Of a stretch of 64,000 bases of DNA, positions 51,201-62,376 are shown piece after piece. Source of the stretch: Hemibagrus wyckioides. Its lineage: Eukaryota > Chordata > Actinopteri > Siluriformes > Bagridae. Positions within the stretch are counted from its first letter, which is position 1. Every line of letters begins with the position of its first letter. The position numbers and the translations under genes were made by a program. Location: the NCBI RefSeq assembly GCF_019097595.1, contig NC_080719.1, positions 15,831,501 to 15,895,500 of the forward strand, in the 5' to 3' direction. The notes under the pieces are model-generated. The model worked only from the letters and a program-made list of their open reading frames with translations, did not search any database and was not told the origin of the DNA.

Positions 51201-52020
51201 TGGTGAAGCTTTATATCCAGAAATGTTTATGTACCATTTTTGGAAGGAATCTCCAGTGTCAATGCTTTCAGTCATTTATTAATTATTAATTAACTTCAAG
51301 AGAGAGAAAAAAAGGGAGGCTTGTGAGGAAACCACTTTTAGTAGCTATAATACAAGTGATAATAAAACTGATAAATGTTTTGTGGACATTCAACAACATT
51401 AAATGTTACGACAATCAAATTAAAAACACAATGCGTCATTCATTAATAAATAAAATTGATTACTGTAGTAAAAGCAGAACAAAACACTTTCTCTTTGTCT
51501 CAGGTCACATCACACAAATCTGTAGTGGATCTCTTTCCTATAATCTATATGCCCCTTCATGTGGTATAAGACTCACGACTCACTGGCATAGTGTATTCAT
51601 AAAAGAACAAGTTGAAACATTTTGCAGACACCATACATTATGGTGAATAATAGTAAAACAATAATGAATTCTCTGTATCTTTTATCATACATAAATTTAT
51701 TTAAGCATGATTATTATAATTGCAAAATTAAAACAATATTTTATTCAGTTAAGTAATTCATATATTAGCACAGCAAAGTTAATTAATTCAGTTAATTTGA
51801 TTAACCTCTTCCTCCCTAGAATAACATACAGTTTCTAAATGAATCACATGATCTTCTGCTGAATTGCCCTTCATTTGTAGAAGTGGTAAGTGTGTGTGTT
51901 TGTGCATGTGTGTGTTTGTGCATGTGTGTGTAAGAAGGGAGTGGCTTTGGTCAAATGTCGGCAGATGGCCGGATGACTTCCTTCAAGGGCAAGCCAGCAG
52001 TCTTGCTCTCAGCCAAACTA

Positions 52021-52051
<31 letters not shown>

Positions 52052-54433
52052 CTATAATTCACACAGTGAAATAAATAAAATAAATGGATTTAATTATTTG
52101 CTCATCCATTATTGAACTGCCAGGATTTGGCAATTTAATAACTATTTAATGCTGTATTTCTCCAAAACATTTTCATACAATACAAAGGTTATGGACAGAA
52201 AGAATGACCAATAGACTTAACTGTGGGTCACATAAAAGGACCTGTGGCATGTGTTGATGTTGTGCACTCTTTCTAGGCTCCCCCAAACGGAGGCCATTTC
52301 AGAGGCAGAGAGCAGCCAGTGAAAGCATGGATCAAGAGGAGAACGGTGCCCACCACATTGACCTCATCCAGTACATCGCCCGCACCAAGGACGTGGCCTA
52401 TTGCTCACCACGTCTCCTTTCCCCCCCATCCACACCCCCACCGTCCCTCGGCAGGTATCTTTAATTCCCTCCCCCATCTGTCTGCTGCAGCAATCATCCA
52501 CCTCTCCTGCACGCAACAACAAGCCATTCCATGCTGGAGCAATGGCAGTAGTTCTTAGAAGGGCACTCTGACTTTGTTGGCAACTGTAATGTTTAGAAGA
52601 TGGGTCAAATAGTCTTTGGGCACTTTGAAGATTAGAGCTGTCTGGTTTTCTCAAATTACCACAGTTATCAGGGATGTGTACCATTGCTTATTCCATGATG
52701 ATTTCATAGATTGCATCACTGCTTTTACATTTACACTTACTGAGACTGCTGGCTGTTCTCTATTTCTCTCACATTAAACACTATGTGTGCCATTCGACAG
52801 TAAACCATCTGTGCTTTGGCAGTAACATCTGCTTGAATTTCCTTTTTGGCTGTCAGATATTTACAGACCACCTACTGTGTATCACCTGTATTTGTGCAGG
52901 CTCCCGTCACACTGTCTGTGTCAAGTATATGATTGTATCTGACGGGCTTTATGCTTCGCTCTTTGCAGGTTAGAGGTGGAGGTGATGGTGGAGCCAAGCT
53001 GCAGCAGAGCAATGGGGCCTGGTGTGATTGGCCTGAACGCTGAGCCCCAAGATGATGCTCCTGGCGTGGGCTGTCGTCGGGAGAGCAAAGACCATCAGAG
53101 CCTTTATCGTGACATCTGGACCTTGCGCGCCTCTCTGGAGCAGTACATCTCCTCTGACCAGAGCAGTAACAATGACAAAGACTCAGTTCATAGTGATGCA
53201 GACAGTGTGTCTTCGCTTAGGCTTCGGACAGAGAAGGGTGGGCTGCCAAGTTACCCCTCCCAGGACACTGGGGATGGGATGGAAGGGGATGCAGAGATGC
53301 CTGGGAATGATGGTCAGGAGAAAAGAAGAAAGCAGGACAGTGTGGATTCTGATAAAGGGAGTGATGAATCAAGTACCCGGAAGCTTCTGCAAATGGACAG
53401 TGGCTATGCATCTATAGATGCCCCCTCCCGTGCCCCTGATGAGGTACGGCTGTTCCGGAGCAGCAGTGGTAGCAAGGAGGACTTAGGATCAGCCATGGAA
53501 CGCAGACATTTCTTCACCAGCTCTGGACACAGAGGAACAGTGTTTGACAGCTTTGACACAGATATATTTGATGAAGAACTTGAGGTAGAACCCAGGGGAG
53601 CTAGCGGAGGTAGTGATGCGGTGATGGAACTGGAAGAGGGTGGTTTGGTGTGGTCACCCTTTGGGCAGATGTTTACACAGTCTGACACTCAGTCTCATAC
53701 CTTGTCTTGCCGGGACTATAGCATAGATGAAAAAACAGACGCACTCTTCCACGAGTTTCTGCGACATGATCCCCAGTTTGACCAACAGGAGTCACCAGTG
53801 CGTTCAAAGCACCGGTCTCGTGTGCATCTTCGCAAGCAGTGGCAGCGATCCAAGCAGTATAGTGATCCTGGCCAGCGCTTCCACTCCTCCTTTGATCGTT
53901 ATCGCACCCCACTTCGTCGTGGAGAGACAGTTAACTACCCTCTGGAAAGTAGCTACCACAGTACACTTCCTCGAATTGTCAGCGGCCCAGATGAGGAAAA
54001 CAGTGATGGGACTGCCAACCTTGCAGAGATGCCTAAAGCCAATCAGATCTTGGGAGCTGCTGATAAGAGTTCTGCATCTCCAAAGGAGGACCACACAAAG
54101 CACCCTCAGAGTACTGATACCGGTGGAGAGTTGAAAGAAAAGGCAGAACTTGCACCCTCTGAACTCCCTCCAGTGACTGATAGTACTATGGGTCAGCCAG
54201 AAGTTGCAGAAGAGTCCGGGCACACAGTCCAGCCTCTTGAGTCTACAGAAGGTCATTCACCCCCACAGCTAGCCCAAACTGGGTACGGTCCTCAGACAAT
54301 CACAGCAGACCTGAGTGATAAACTGTCTGCAACCATTGAAGAGCGTCTGTATTCTGACTTACGCAGGACCAGGGAGCAACCCGAGTGTTTACTGACAGCC
54401 ACACATGCCTCACCCGACCACAGCCCAGTGTAG
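40919..54433 (+). CDS. cbarp: voltage-dependent calcium channel beta subunit-associated regulatory protein (9 coding exons, 877 aa)
   Basis: Coding exons are 40919-40966, 42468-42613, 46717-46796, 47979-48141, 48570-48741, 49712-49858, 50082-50316, 52277-52454 and 52969-54433; all are GT-AG, phases agree, 2634 bp. A short N-terminus with an NES sequon at residue 3 precedes one transmembrane helix (about residues 27-53) ending in CRRCC, a type III-like layout with a large cytoplasmic tail. Family blocks are [20 protein letters not shown] (RRVSF at 124-128, a PKA-like site), [20 protein letters not shown] from 147, [34 protein letters not shown] from 436, [14 protein letters not shown], and [20 protein letters not shown] from 638. 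CBARP binds Cav beta subunits, displaces them from alpha-1 and reduces calcium current and exocytosis in neurons and endocrine cells; this is known for mammals. Human is about 705 aa; the excess lies mainly in the last exon. Confidence 0.95.
40967..42467 (+). other. cbarp: cbarp intron 1, non-coding
   Basis: AT-rich unique sequence. The only notable feature is the AT array with inverted ends at 41612-41696. Confidence 0.65.
41612..41696. repeat. (AT)n array bounded by inverted GGACAAT / ATTGTCC
   Basis: GGACAATATATAT at the left and its reverse complement ATATATATTGTCC at the right make the array fully self-complementary and able to form a long hairpin. Confidence 0.9.
42468..42613 (+). CDS. 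cbarp: cbarp coding exon 2 (transmembrane segment)
   Basis: 146 bp. [10 protein letters not shown] is followed by a hydrophobic helix ([20 protein letters not shown] and on to LLIAC) and [11 protein letters not shown]. The acceptor is CACTCAG and the donor GCTCG|GTGAGA. Confidence 0.93.
44117..45364 (+). mobile_element. near-complete Tc1-like transposon, 1248 bp
   Basis: Perfect 29-bp terminal inverted repeats begin CACTATATTGCCAAAAGTAT. TA target sites are at 44115-44116 and 45365-45366, and the flanks on both sides are minisatellite units. It encloses one transposase frame (44251-45282). Size and structure are typical of intact Tc1-family elements. It lies in the same orientation as cbarp. 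Confidence 0.96.
44251..45282 (+). pseudogene. Tc1-like transposase, single in-frame stop
   Basis: 343 codons in one frame from [17 protein letters not shown] to AAKGGPTSY. The N-terminus holds the paired-like HTH pair (residues about 1-110, with a GRPRK AT-hook-type linker). Catalytic residues are Asp154 (in WSDESRF), Asp245 ([10 protein letters not shown]) and Glu280 ([10 protein letters not shown]): a DD34E triad. The only visible lesion is TGA at 44758-44760, where the related copy near 58.5 kb has TGG. Usual family length is about 340 aa. It cuts and pastes its own element at TA; this copy should not make full-length protein unless read through. Confidence 0.92.
46717..46796 (+). CDS. 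cbarp: cbarp coding exon 3
   Basis: 80 bp, [20 protein letters not shown] then ETQLVH. It corresponds to the mammalian juxtamembrane TTTTYL-like segment. The acceptor is TATTTAG and the donor GCATG|GTAAAA. Confidence 0.9.
46797..47978 (+). other. cbarp: cbarp intron 3, non-coding
   Basis: AT-rich unique sequence with no ORF or recognisable repeat. Confidence 0.6.
47979..48141 (+). CDS. cbarp: cbarp coding exon 4
   Basis: 163 bp. [19 protein letters not shown] precedes the highly conserved [20 protein letters not shown] and [15 protein letters not shown]. The acceptor is CATGCAG and the donor CGAAG|GTCAGT. Confidence 0.95.
48192..48242. repeat. cbarp: (AT)n(CA)n microsatellite in cbarp intron 4
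   Basis: Starts about 50 bp after the exon 4 donor; CA/CT-rich text continues to about 48290. Confidence 0.93.
48570..48741 (+). CDS. cbarp: cbarp coding exon 5
   Basis: 172 bp. [20 protein letters not shown] and [20 protein letters not shown] match human CBARP closely. The acceptor is GCCTTCAG and the donor TTCCAG|GTGACA, phase 0 at the end. Confidence 0.95.
48742..49711 (+). other. cbarp: cbarp intron 5 with a diverged SINE head
   Basis: At about 49095-49260, GGGTGGCATGGTGTTGCAGA and TTGGTTCAATCCTGAACATG resemble the tRNA-derived head (A and B boxes) of the SINE near 26 kb. The rest is unique. Confidence 0.5.
49712..49858 (+). CDS. cbarp: cbarp coding exon 6
   Basis: 147 bp, 49 codons, phase 0 on both sides. 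It has [20 protein letters not shown] and a Pro/Ser-rich end ([11 protein letters not shown]). The shared SSALPGD motif aligns with the human protein. An in-frame cassette such as this could be skipped. Confidence 0.9.
50082..50316 (+). CDS. cbarp: cbarp coding exon 7
   Basis: 235 bp. After a Ser/Gly-rich part it reads [20 protein letters not shown] and [19 protein letters not shown], nearly the human sequence. The acceptor is CTCACTCAG and the donor ACCAGAG|GTGAGA. Confidence 0.94.
50317..52276 (+). other. cbarp: cbarp intron 7, non-coding
   Basis: AT-rich, with a short (TG)n near 51890-51930 and an (AG)n run at 52022-52047. Nothing else is recognisable. Confidence 0.6.
52277..52454 (+). 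CDS. cbarp: cbarp coding exon 8
   Basis: 178 bp. [20 protein letters not shown] then [17 protein letters not shown]; the RQRAASES and FIQYIAR-type motifs are conserved in human. The end PSTPPPSLG joins the last exon through a split Arg codon. The donor is GGCAG|GTATCT. Confidence 0.93.
52455..52968 (+). other. cbarp: cbarp intron 8, non-coding
   Basis: About 0.5 kb of unique sequence. Its ORFs are short and lack family resemblance. Confidence 0.6.
52969..54433 (+). CDS. cbarp: cbarp coding exon 9 (large C-terminal exon, stop)
   Basis: 1465 bp ending TAG. It contains [14 protein letters not shown], Ser/Asp-rich acidic stretches, [33 protein letters not shown], a basic [18 protein letters not shown] segment and the end SPDHSPV (human SPDHSPA). 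The first 2-3 codons before the open frame are fixed by the TTTGCAG acceptor. Fish-specific acidic expansions account for most of the extra length. Confidence 0.95.
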
Positions 54434-55410
54434 CACATGGCTCCACTCATCCCGACCAACTCTATGCTGATCTCAACCGGGCTTCAGTGATCAAACATTC
54501 AGAGGAAATTACCCTTAGACACTGATCTGGGACCAGGTTTGGTTGTCAATTTAGGGTTGGGATCACAGCAGCAGACCTCAGAGTGTGGATCCATGGTCAG
54601 TTTTTAAGGGGAACTTCTTTCTAAATCATCTCCAATGTTCAGTAAGTGGAGATCAAGACCCTTACCTCACATCTGACATGACATTAAGTCATTTTTGAAT
54701 GGTGTATGTATGGTTTATTGCTTTATTCTGGCTCCATTTAGTTATATGTTGAGTTCAAAAGCCAATATACTCTCTGCACTAGGTAATCCACTGTGAAATT
54801 GGGTGCTACTAGACTTGTGATTAATGTCCTTTGGCTTTGATTTGCCATATTTCTACACAGTCCCTTGATTCAGGCTCTTTTCCTTTTTGGAAAAGTACAC
54901 ACCTAATTCAGAAGACACAAAGTACTAATCCGTGATAGAGCCTTTGTCTCTGATATAACCTGCTCTTGATTTATGTGTTATAGATTCAGTTCTTCTGTCC
55001 CAAGTCTGTCTAGCCCACTCTATCTGCTTGGCTTTAATCATGTCTGAATAATGACAAAATGAGCTATGTATGTTGCACTACAATGATCGGTGTATGCACT
55101 TTTCATAATTTCTACCACAGTGTTCTTCATTAAGTGTCCTTGTCGTATTGTGGTGTGGTTCATACTAGAACTACTGGTATGGGAGAAAAACTGCCTTTGG
55201 TGCAAATCATGTAATGTTATGAGCTTTTGTTCTTAACCATACTATTTATTATTGCTTTAATATTTAATGCTAATGTATATGTTTTTCTAAGTGTCTGAGG
55301 AAAGAGAATAGATTTTGTGTATGAGATTTTAATCTGTAGGTAAGGTCAGGTAAGCTAATTATCACGTTTTAATTGAAAAATAAACGAAAAAAAAAGAACT
55401 TTGTGATAAG
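54434..55410 (+). other. cbarp: probable 3' UTR of cbarp
   Basis: Follows the TAG and ends near a canonical AATAAA at 55379-55384 in an A-rich context. No ORF is credible. The extent is inferred from the signal alone. Confidence 0.55.
55379..55384 (+). terminator. cbarp: candidate poly(A) signal of cbarp
   Basis: AATAAA about 945 bp after the stop codon, followed by an A run and then a GT-rich stretch at about 55398-55450. It is the first good signal after the stop. Confidence 0.5.
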
Positions 55411-58272
55411 CAGAGAGTTTAAATGAGGTCTGTGCTCTAGTGTGTCTCTTGAGTCACTTGTGTTTTATTAGACTTGATGAGGGAGGCATGCTTCTTCCTG
55501 CATGCTCTTCACAGACCAGCCACTATGTGTTCATTAACATTTCATTTTCATGTGAAGACAACAAGAGAGAAGCATTCCCAAAGGCTAAACTCTCATCCGG
55601 CCTGGAGAAAGAAATTACAAAAGGGTCGTTTGTGGTAAATCCTATTGACAAATAACCCCATGCAAGTGGATCTTGCTAAAAATGCCACAGTTCTAGTCAA
55701 TATCAATTATCCAATCAAGGGGATTAAAGGCAGAAATTCCAATTAAAGGATTCATGCGAAGAGTAGATGAGATTAGCAGCAGTTTTTGGTAAAAGCCATT
55801 TGTGGATTCTGTGGTAGAGCAGACGTCCTCAGACAACAGAACCTAAATGATGTATTTGAAACTTTGAGCAGGATTCAGTGCTGCTGCTTCTTCCCTCCTT
55901 TTTCATAATACCACCTAGGATTTTGAGGACAGGAAAAAGACCATTAGCCATTATTTTAGGTGAGGGACATTGTTTAAAATTAGTAACAAATATGTACATA
56001 AAATAAAGAAAGATGTGTTGGTTTTAGAGTGGCATTGCATGCTTAATCTTGCTCAGGATTGCTAATATGACAGATAAAGCTTCAATAAACTGTGCTGAAA
56101 ATATCATCTACCATGAATATGATGCCTTTGCCATCACGTGTATCTCTCTACATTACAGTGTATAACTCATCACTAGATACTTGCTGTTTGCTCTGTTCCA
56201 GAGGACATCAGCACCATCTCAATACAACAAGACTTACCAAGTACCTTTGTACAGAGGGCAATTTTGAAATGTAAAAAAGCACAATAGTTTCTGTTTTCAG
56301 GTTATAGACTAGTCTTTACTAGAAGTATAGACTTCAATGCCAGATGCTTGGGTGATGTTTTGTGTGCTATCAAAGTAGCCTGTTTAATGCATCGAAGCAT
56401 TACTGTGCATAGTTTTGCATGAGATGAATCAATTTTAGTAAAGATAACTGTTTTATTCAGATCTGAAATTCAGCACCAAATTAGATAATACCTAATGGAT
56501 GCTTATTTGTTCGAAGCATAAAATAAACAGAAATCAGAATGATATTTGTTCTAAGATTTTTAAATATTTTATGGAGTCTATTTATTTTAGGAGTATGCCT
56601 TGATGAATATGGAAGAGATTTTGCTAAGAGTATGTCCACCGCAGAAATATTTTTACTTTGCTAATATATTTCCACTGGAGACCTTTTTTGCTTGCTGTAT
56701 TTCCATGGAAAAACATATTTCTGTATAATTGCTTGATATTTAAATGGTTCCGTTTAAGGAGGGGGAAAAAATGTGAGGAAGAATAAATAAAACTTTTCAG
56801 AACAATTTTTGTTTACCTCAAACTCTAAAGCCCTGAGGGACCAAATTGACAGAAATGTTTGTCTCAATAAAGAAAAAATGCATCATGCCTGTGCATAATG
56901 TGTCATTTTGTTAAAAAATTCTATGAATGATAATTCTCCATTAGCGCTACACACTATCAACACGTCATGCTGTTTTTCCTGTTGGTCCTTCAGTGTAACT
57001 ATAGCACAGCTGCCATCCCTTCCTTCCACCTCCAGAAGGGGCCGAATCTCCCCATGGGAACATCAAATATTCATATCAGCCTGGCTAATAAATTAAGAAT
57101 GGCTGTTCAGTAATTATGATGCTAAATCAATAGTAACCTGGGTGTCACCAAGCAGAGAGGGCCTTCCACTTCCACGGGAATGATTATCAATCAACATCCT
57201 GAGAGCGCAAATAACCAATACCAACTCCTCTACAGCTTGCTTTCCATTCAGAAGGAAATGATTCACGATAAGCTCATATCAGTATGGTATTAAAACCGTT
57301 CCATGGATACAGGACAGTATATGAGCATTGTAGAGTATATTTAAATGATATAGTCTTGTATAGTAGATTTATAATAAGTGTCACTCCAGACTGAGAGGGT
57401 TGTAAGATTTCTGCTTCTATTTTGCAATTTATTATTTGATCTCTGATCTATATGGCATCTGGGTGCAGTGATCAATCCCTATAAAGCATTTTCAAAACAT
57501 GCTTCAATCAATTCTCTGTTGGAATCAGCAGTCTGAATTTGTATTTGTGCTTCAGCAGAAAACCCAGAGAGAAGATCAAGGCCAGATAAATCTGCTCCAC
57601 AGACATGAATCTGTTCACTTATAAGCCGGAAAATAGTTCTGTGAATATGGCGGTATGGCTTTCATTTACAGCTCAGTGTGCTCACAACCTGAAGGTTATG
57701 AGTTCAAATATAATGACTACCAGGACAGAGCCATAAACTGCTTAGGATACATTGCCAAATAAAGTATGTCTTGCATTTGAAAGAAAAGAACTGATTTTCA
57801 TATTATTATAGAAAGCTTAAGGTTTTCAAGAGGAATAATTTAACACAGATATTGGTTGGCACAGGGACAGCAAAATGGGAATGGGAGTAATTTTGTCTTT
57901 TGTTAATTGCTGAACCCATAAAAACAGCCCCTTATACACACTTAAAAATGGTTTATGGAGAGCATCTGCTATACAAATCCCTGTGTAAGTGTCGACTATG
58001 GAAACTATCATGTTAGAATGAGCACATTAAAGTAAACCTGTGATTTCCTTCACAGCCAGCACTATAGTTGTCTCTGATGAAATGAATCAACTTCTGATCA
58101 ATTGTTATTAAGAACTCATTTAATTAATTTGCTTATGGTTATAGTAAAGCTGAATTTAACATAATGAAACCTTGTTGAAAGCATTTGACATTATGATATA
58201 TACTCCCTGATCACTTTATTAGGAACAGCTGTATATTTAACATAACCAAAATATAAGGCAACTAATACATTT

Positions 58273-58316
<44 letters not shown>
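55411..58316. other. intergenic downstream of cbarp, no gene supported
   Basis: Unique AT-rich DNA. About 56940-57250 looks more complex and homeobox-site-rich (AATAAATTAAGAATGG, GTAATTATGATGC, ATGATTATCAATCAAC) and could be a conserved non-coding element. A SINE-like head fragment lies near 57650-57740. The (AT)n at 58258-58315 abuts the Tc1 remnant. Confidence 0.5.
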
Positions 58317-58319
<3 letters not shown>

Positions 58320-59031
58320 GGAGCATGGAATTGTCCAAAATGTCTTGGTATACTGAAGCATTCAGAGTTCCTTTCACTGGAACTAAGGGGCCAAGCCCAG
58401 CTCCTGAAAAACAACCCCACACCATAATCCCCCCTCCACCAAACTTTACACTTGACACAATGCAGTCAGACAAGTACCGTTCTCCTGGCAACCGCCAAAC
58501 CCAGACTCGTCCATCAGATTGCCAGATGGAGAAGCGCGATTCGTCACTCCAGAGAACGTGTCTCCACTGCTCTAGAGTCCAGTGGCGGCGTGCTTTACAC
58601 CACTGCATCCGACGCTTTGCATTGCACTTGGTGATGTATGGCTTGGATGCAGCTGCTCGGCCATGGAAACCCATTCCATGAAGCTCTCTGCGCACTGTTC
58701 TTGAGCTAATCTGAAGGCCACATGAAGTTTGGAGGTCTGTAGCGATTGACTCTGCAGAAAGTTGGCGACTTCTTCCAGACCAGACCGAGAGCCAGACCTT
58801 CTCGTCCAACATCAGTGTGTGACCTCACAAATGCGCTTCTGGAAGAATGGTCAAAAATTCCCATAAACACACTCCTAAACCTTATGGACAGCCTTCCCAG
58901 AAGAGTTGAAGCTGTTATAGCTGCAAAGGGTGGACCGACGTCATATTGAACCCTATGGATTAGGAATGGGATGTCACTTAAGTTCATATGTGAGTCAAGG
59001 CAGGTGAGCGAATACTTTTGGCAATATAGTG
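58258..59031. mobile_element. rearranged Tc1-like copy: inverted middle joined to forward 3' end
   Basis: After (AT)n, 58317 to about 58775 is the reverse complement of the transposase middle (matches 44485-44940 reversed). From about 58785 the sequence switches to the plus orientation and runs through the transposase C-terminus to a proper 3' terminal repeat ending GCAATATAGTG at 59031, followed by TA. The 5' end and the segment between are lost. It keeps TGG where the 44-kb copy has TGA. Not functional. Confidence 0.9.
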
Positions 59032-61252
59032 TATATATAGTCTCAAATTCCTTTTCATGGCATGAAGAAGTGAAACCCCATGTAGTCTTCTTCTGTTGTA
59101 GCTCATCCACCTCAGGCTTCAAAGTGTTCTGCATTTGCCTCTCCACTGCAGTTAAAATGGTTATTTGAGTAATTCAACCAGGGTTTTTTCGCCTGTAGAA
59201 CTTCTGCTCACTGGAATTTTTGCATCACTCTGTGCACACTGTAATGATTATTGTGCATGAAAATACTATGTGAATTCGAAAATACTCAAAAGAGTCCATT
59301 TGGCCATGGTCCAAGTCAGTGAGATCACATTTTTACCCCATCCTGATGTTTTCTGACAAGAACATTTGCTGGCATCTGCTTAGATGAACAGGTGTGCAGA
59401 TGTTTCTAATAACATGATACGTGAGGGTATATATTTTTATATAACCCTCACGTTTTATCCAGATCTCACAGCTGGAAGACAAATGCATTAAGAGGAGGTC
59501 TTTAGAGATCTTTGAAGAAATAAGATCAAAAATACAAAGAGATACTGAGATGACACTCCTTGTGTGCTTTGTCTAAGCTTGGCATGCATTTAGATGATTG
59601 CCGTGTGAAGCCCGTTGGCTGTGAGCAGACGTTCATGCCATGCGTTTTTTTCCTGCAGTGTAATGGCAGCACATTTGCTCTCCGTGAGGATTTCTTCTTG
59701 TGCCAGGCTCAGTCTACAAACCTCACTTCAGCAAGCTAGCCCTTCGTCCGAGGTTCTTCTACCTTCCTATCTATATTTTAAGGCTAGATAGCTAGCTCGT
59801 ATTGCTCGTACAGTTTATACAACTTGTATATCTTGCATATTATTGTAATGCATGGGTGTCTAATAGTGGAAATAGATGTGCTTTTTGAAGCCTAATATAC
59901 TGAATAATCCATTAAACATAGGTGATGAGTGAGTCATTCGAAACACACAAAAGCACTTAAAATATTAAACAACAGCGCTGCTCGACATCTCATCTACTCT
60001 AAAGAGATCTCTCTCCTCCTCGTTTCCATCCCTACCACCATCTCTCTGCTGATAGCACTTTTTAACAAATCAGAGGGAGAGACAGAGAGTGTGTGGGAGA
60101 CATCCGTGACTCAGAGGGAGGATTCTGCACACACTTTTATTGGAAGGCCGTTCAGTTTCTCCTTTCCAATTAAGCTGTGCTGAAAAATGCAAGCCCATTC
60201 ACCACTTGGCTTGAAAGCTTCATCTGAGAAAAAAAAACAGTGCAATCTTTTTGAAAAGTTCATGTTCATTTTTCATGATGGAAAATCGCATGAAAGATTG
60301 ACATTTTTATGGGTTCAAGTTTAACACTGATGCCGTGAGGCTAAAGCAGCTAAAAAGTCTGTCTCATTTGGAAATCTTAAAACTCTGACTCATCCACATT
60401 TACCAGTTTGATCTATTTTACTTTAGTTATTAATTCATAATAGCTACCAGGGGCGGCTTTTATAAATCTTCTAGCAGGGCTGAGCCCAACCTGTTTTTCA
60501 GAAATAGAAGAACATCAATATATGGATTTATTTTAAAGCAGTTTACTTTGGATTTTCTTTTAGAAGTAACCCCAAACAGCACAAACAACAGCAATAAAAA
60601 AATACACAGATTGATATGAAGAAGCAAGTCTAGCCTAGACTATATTTATTTTACTGACAAATCCAAAACATGTCATCAGCAGTGATTAAGATGATATACA
60701 TAAAATACAATCACAAATGGTATGAATGTAAACAAGTTGAATGATTTTTCCTTCCAAAATGCTTTTAGAGCAGAAAATAGAACCGAATACAAATTAAAGG
60801 ACAAACATGTTCATCTGTTCATAAACGTACCTTTTTGATGTTTGATGTTCTCAACCTTTTATGCATCTTACTGCTGCCACATGATTGGCTGATTGGATAA
60901 TTGCATGCATGAGCAGGGTTCCTAATAAAGTGTATGATGAGATTAAATTTTCTCCTGAGATTATTTTTGTTTCATAGCCCCAAAGCCAAATGAAAGAAAA
61001 AAATATCATCAATAAATACACAAAGGAGAGAGAATCCGATGTATTGCAGTCAGATTTCAGTGCAACTAGTGGATATGTTGCTGCTGAAGCGAAGAGGGGC
61101 AGGGTGTTATTTTCAGTGCTGGATTTTGTGTCTGTGAAAAAGATTGAATGCAAGACGTAGTGGGAGATTGTTAAGAAACCAAAGCCAGCTGTCGTGAATG
61201 AGTCATACAGTGTGTAGCCCCCATGAATGAGCACACATTCAGAGCTAGTGAC

Positions 61253-61254
<2 letters not shown>
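59032..61254. other. intergenic, no gene supported
   Basis: Unique DNA with a 10-bp-arm inverted repeat at 59419-59452. Moderately complex stretches around 59925-60230 carry AP-1 heptamers. No ORF is supported. Confidence 0.55.
59419..59452. repeat. inverted repeat ACGTGAGGGT / ACCCTCACGT
   Basis: Perfect 10-bp arms around an AT-rich 14-bp centre that also partly pairs. It could form a stable hairpin. Confidence 0.6.

Positions 61255-61285
<31 letters not shown>
61255..61285. repeat. (TG)n microsatellite
   Basis: Uninterrupted TG dinucleotides. Purine/pyrimidine-biased C/T-rich text follows at 61320-61410. Confidence 0.95.
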
Positions 61286-61288
<3 letters not shown>

Positions 61289-61615
61289 TGGAGGGAAATA
61301 GAAAAAAAAATCATCCACCCACACACACATGCCCACGCCTCCCCCTCTCCTGCTCTCCTCCCCCACTTCTCTCCTCCTCCTCATCTTCTTCCTCCTTCTC
61401 TCACCAGGCAGAGTATGGGGCTCCTCTTCTCACCACATGCGTCATTCTGCCCTCTTCAGCTTTGCCGCAGCTTCCCCCATTCGTGACTAGAAACACCGTG
61501 CCCTTGGGCACGCTTTCAACAGATAAGGGAATGGACTGTCATGTCCAGATGTTTTCATAAAGCGTGGGACGTTTTTGCACTTTTAAAATGTCCTTGACAT
61601 CATCTGAAAGAGAGG

Positions 61616-61865
61616 TTTGTCATTATCAGTCTATAAAAGCTATTACTAACATTCCAAGCACTAATGTGCATGCAGGCATCAATATTGTATATCTAGATAT
61701 AATATCACACCGAAATATTAAACCCACAATACAAGTGCAACATTTTAGTGTGTGGGTGGAATTATAATTGGACTAAAACAGAAAATGGTATCACTAAATT
61801 GAAACAAAGCACACACACACACTTTAATGTCTGCTGCAATTAATATGATTATGCTTGATTTGATC

Positions 61866-61946
<81 letters not shown>

Positions 61947-61971
61947 CATCCATCCATCCATCCATCTATCC

Positions 61972-62039
<68 letters not shown>

Positions 62040-62260
62040 GTCTATCTCATTATTAGTCTATAAAATCTATGTTCATATTCCATTATTACTAACACTCAAG
62101 CATTCATGTTCATGCAAGCATCAGTATGTCGATCAGTATGCTATGTCGAGATATTAAACCCACAAAACACAGAACAAATTATTGCAACATTCTAATGTGT
62201 GGTACCATTTAAAACAGAAAATTATTCCAGTAAATACACACACACACACACACACAATTA
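61616..62260. repeat. diverged tandem duplication around a (TCTA)n array
   Basis: Segments about 61616-61820 and about 62046-62260 share order and text: AGTCTATAAAA, ATTACTAACA, GCATCAATAT/GCATCAGTAT, ATATTAAACCCACAA, GCAACATT and AAAACAGAAAA. Each ends in a (CA)n run. The (TCTA)n array lies between them. Confidence 0.7.
61867..62045. repeat. (TCTA)n/(TCCA)n tetranucleotide microsatellite
   Basis: About 45 units with a central block of TCCA variants at 61945-61973. The SIYL-repeat peptide is its translation. Confidence 0.97.
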
Positions 62261-62376
62261 TTATTATGCAATGTTAAAATAATAATACAATTACTGTTTT
62301 AGTTTACTTGTTGCTAGCCATAAATTCGCAGTCCAACTCTACTCCATCCTTTAGCAAAAACACAACATTGTATATA

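Noticed and set aside
53727..54256. Overlapping ORFs on both strands within the last cbarp exon
   Set aside because: Shadows of the conserved cbarp frame; none shows independent conserved motifs.
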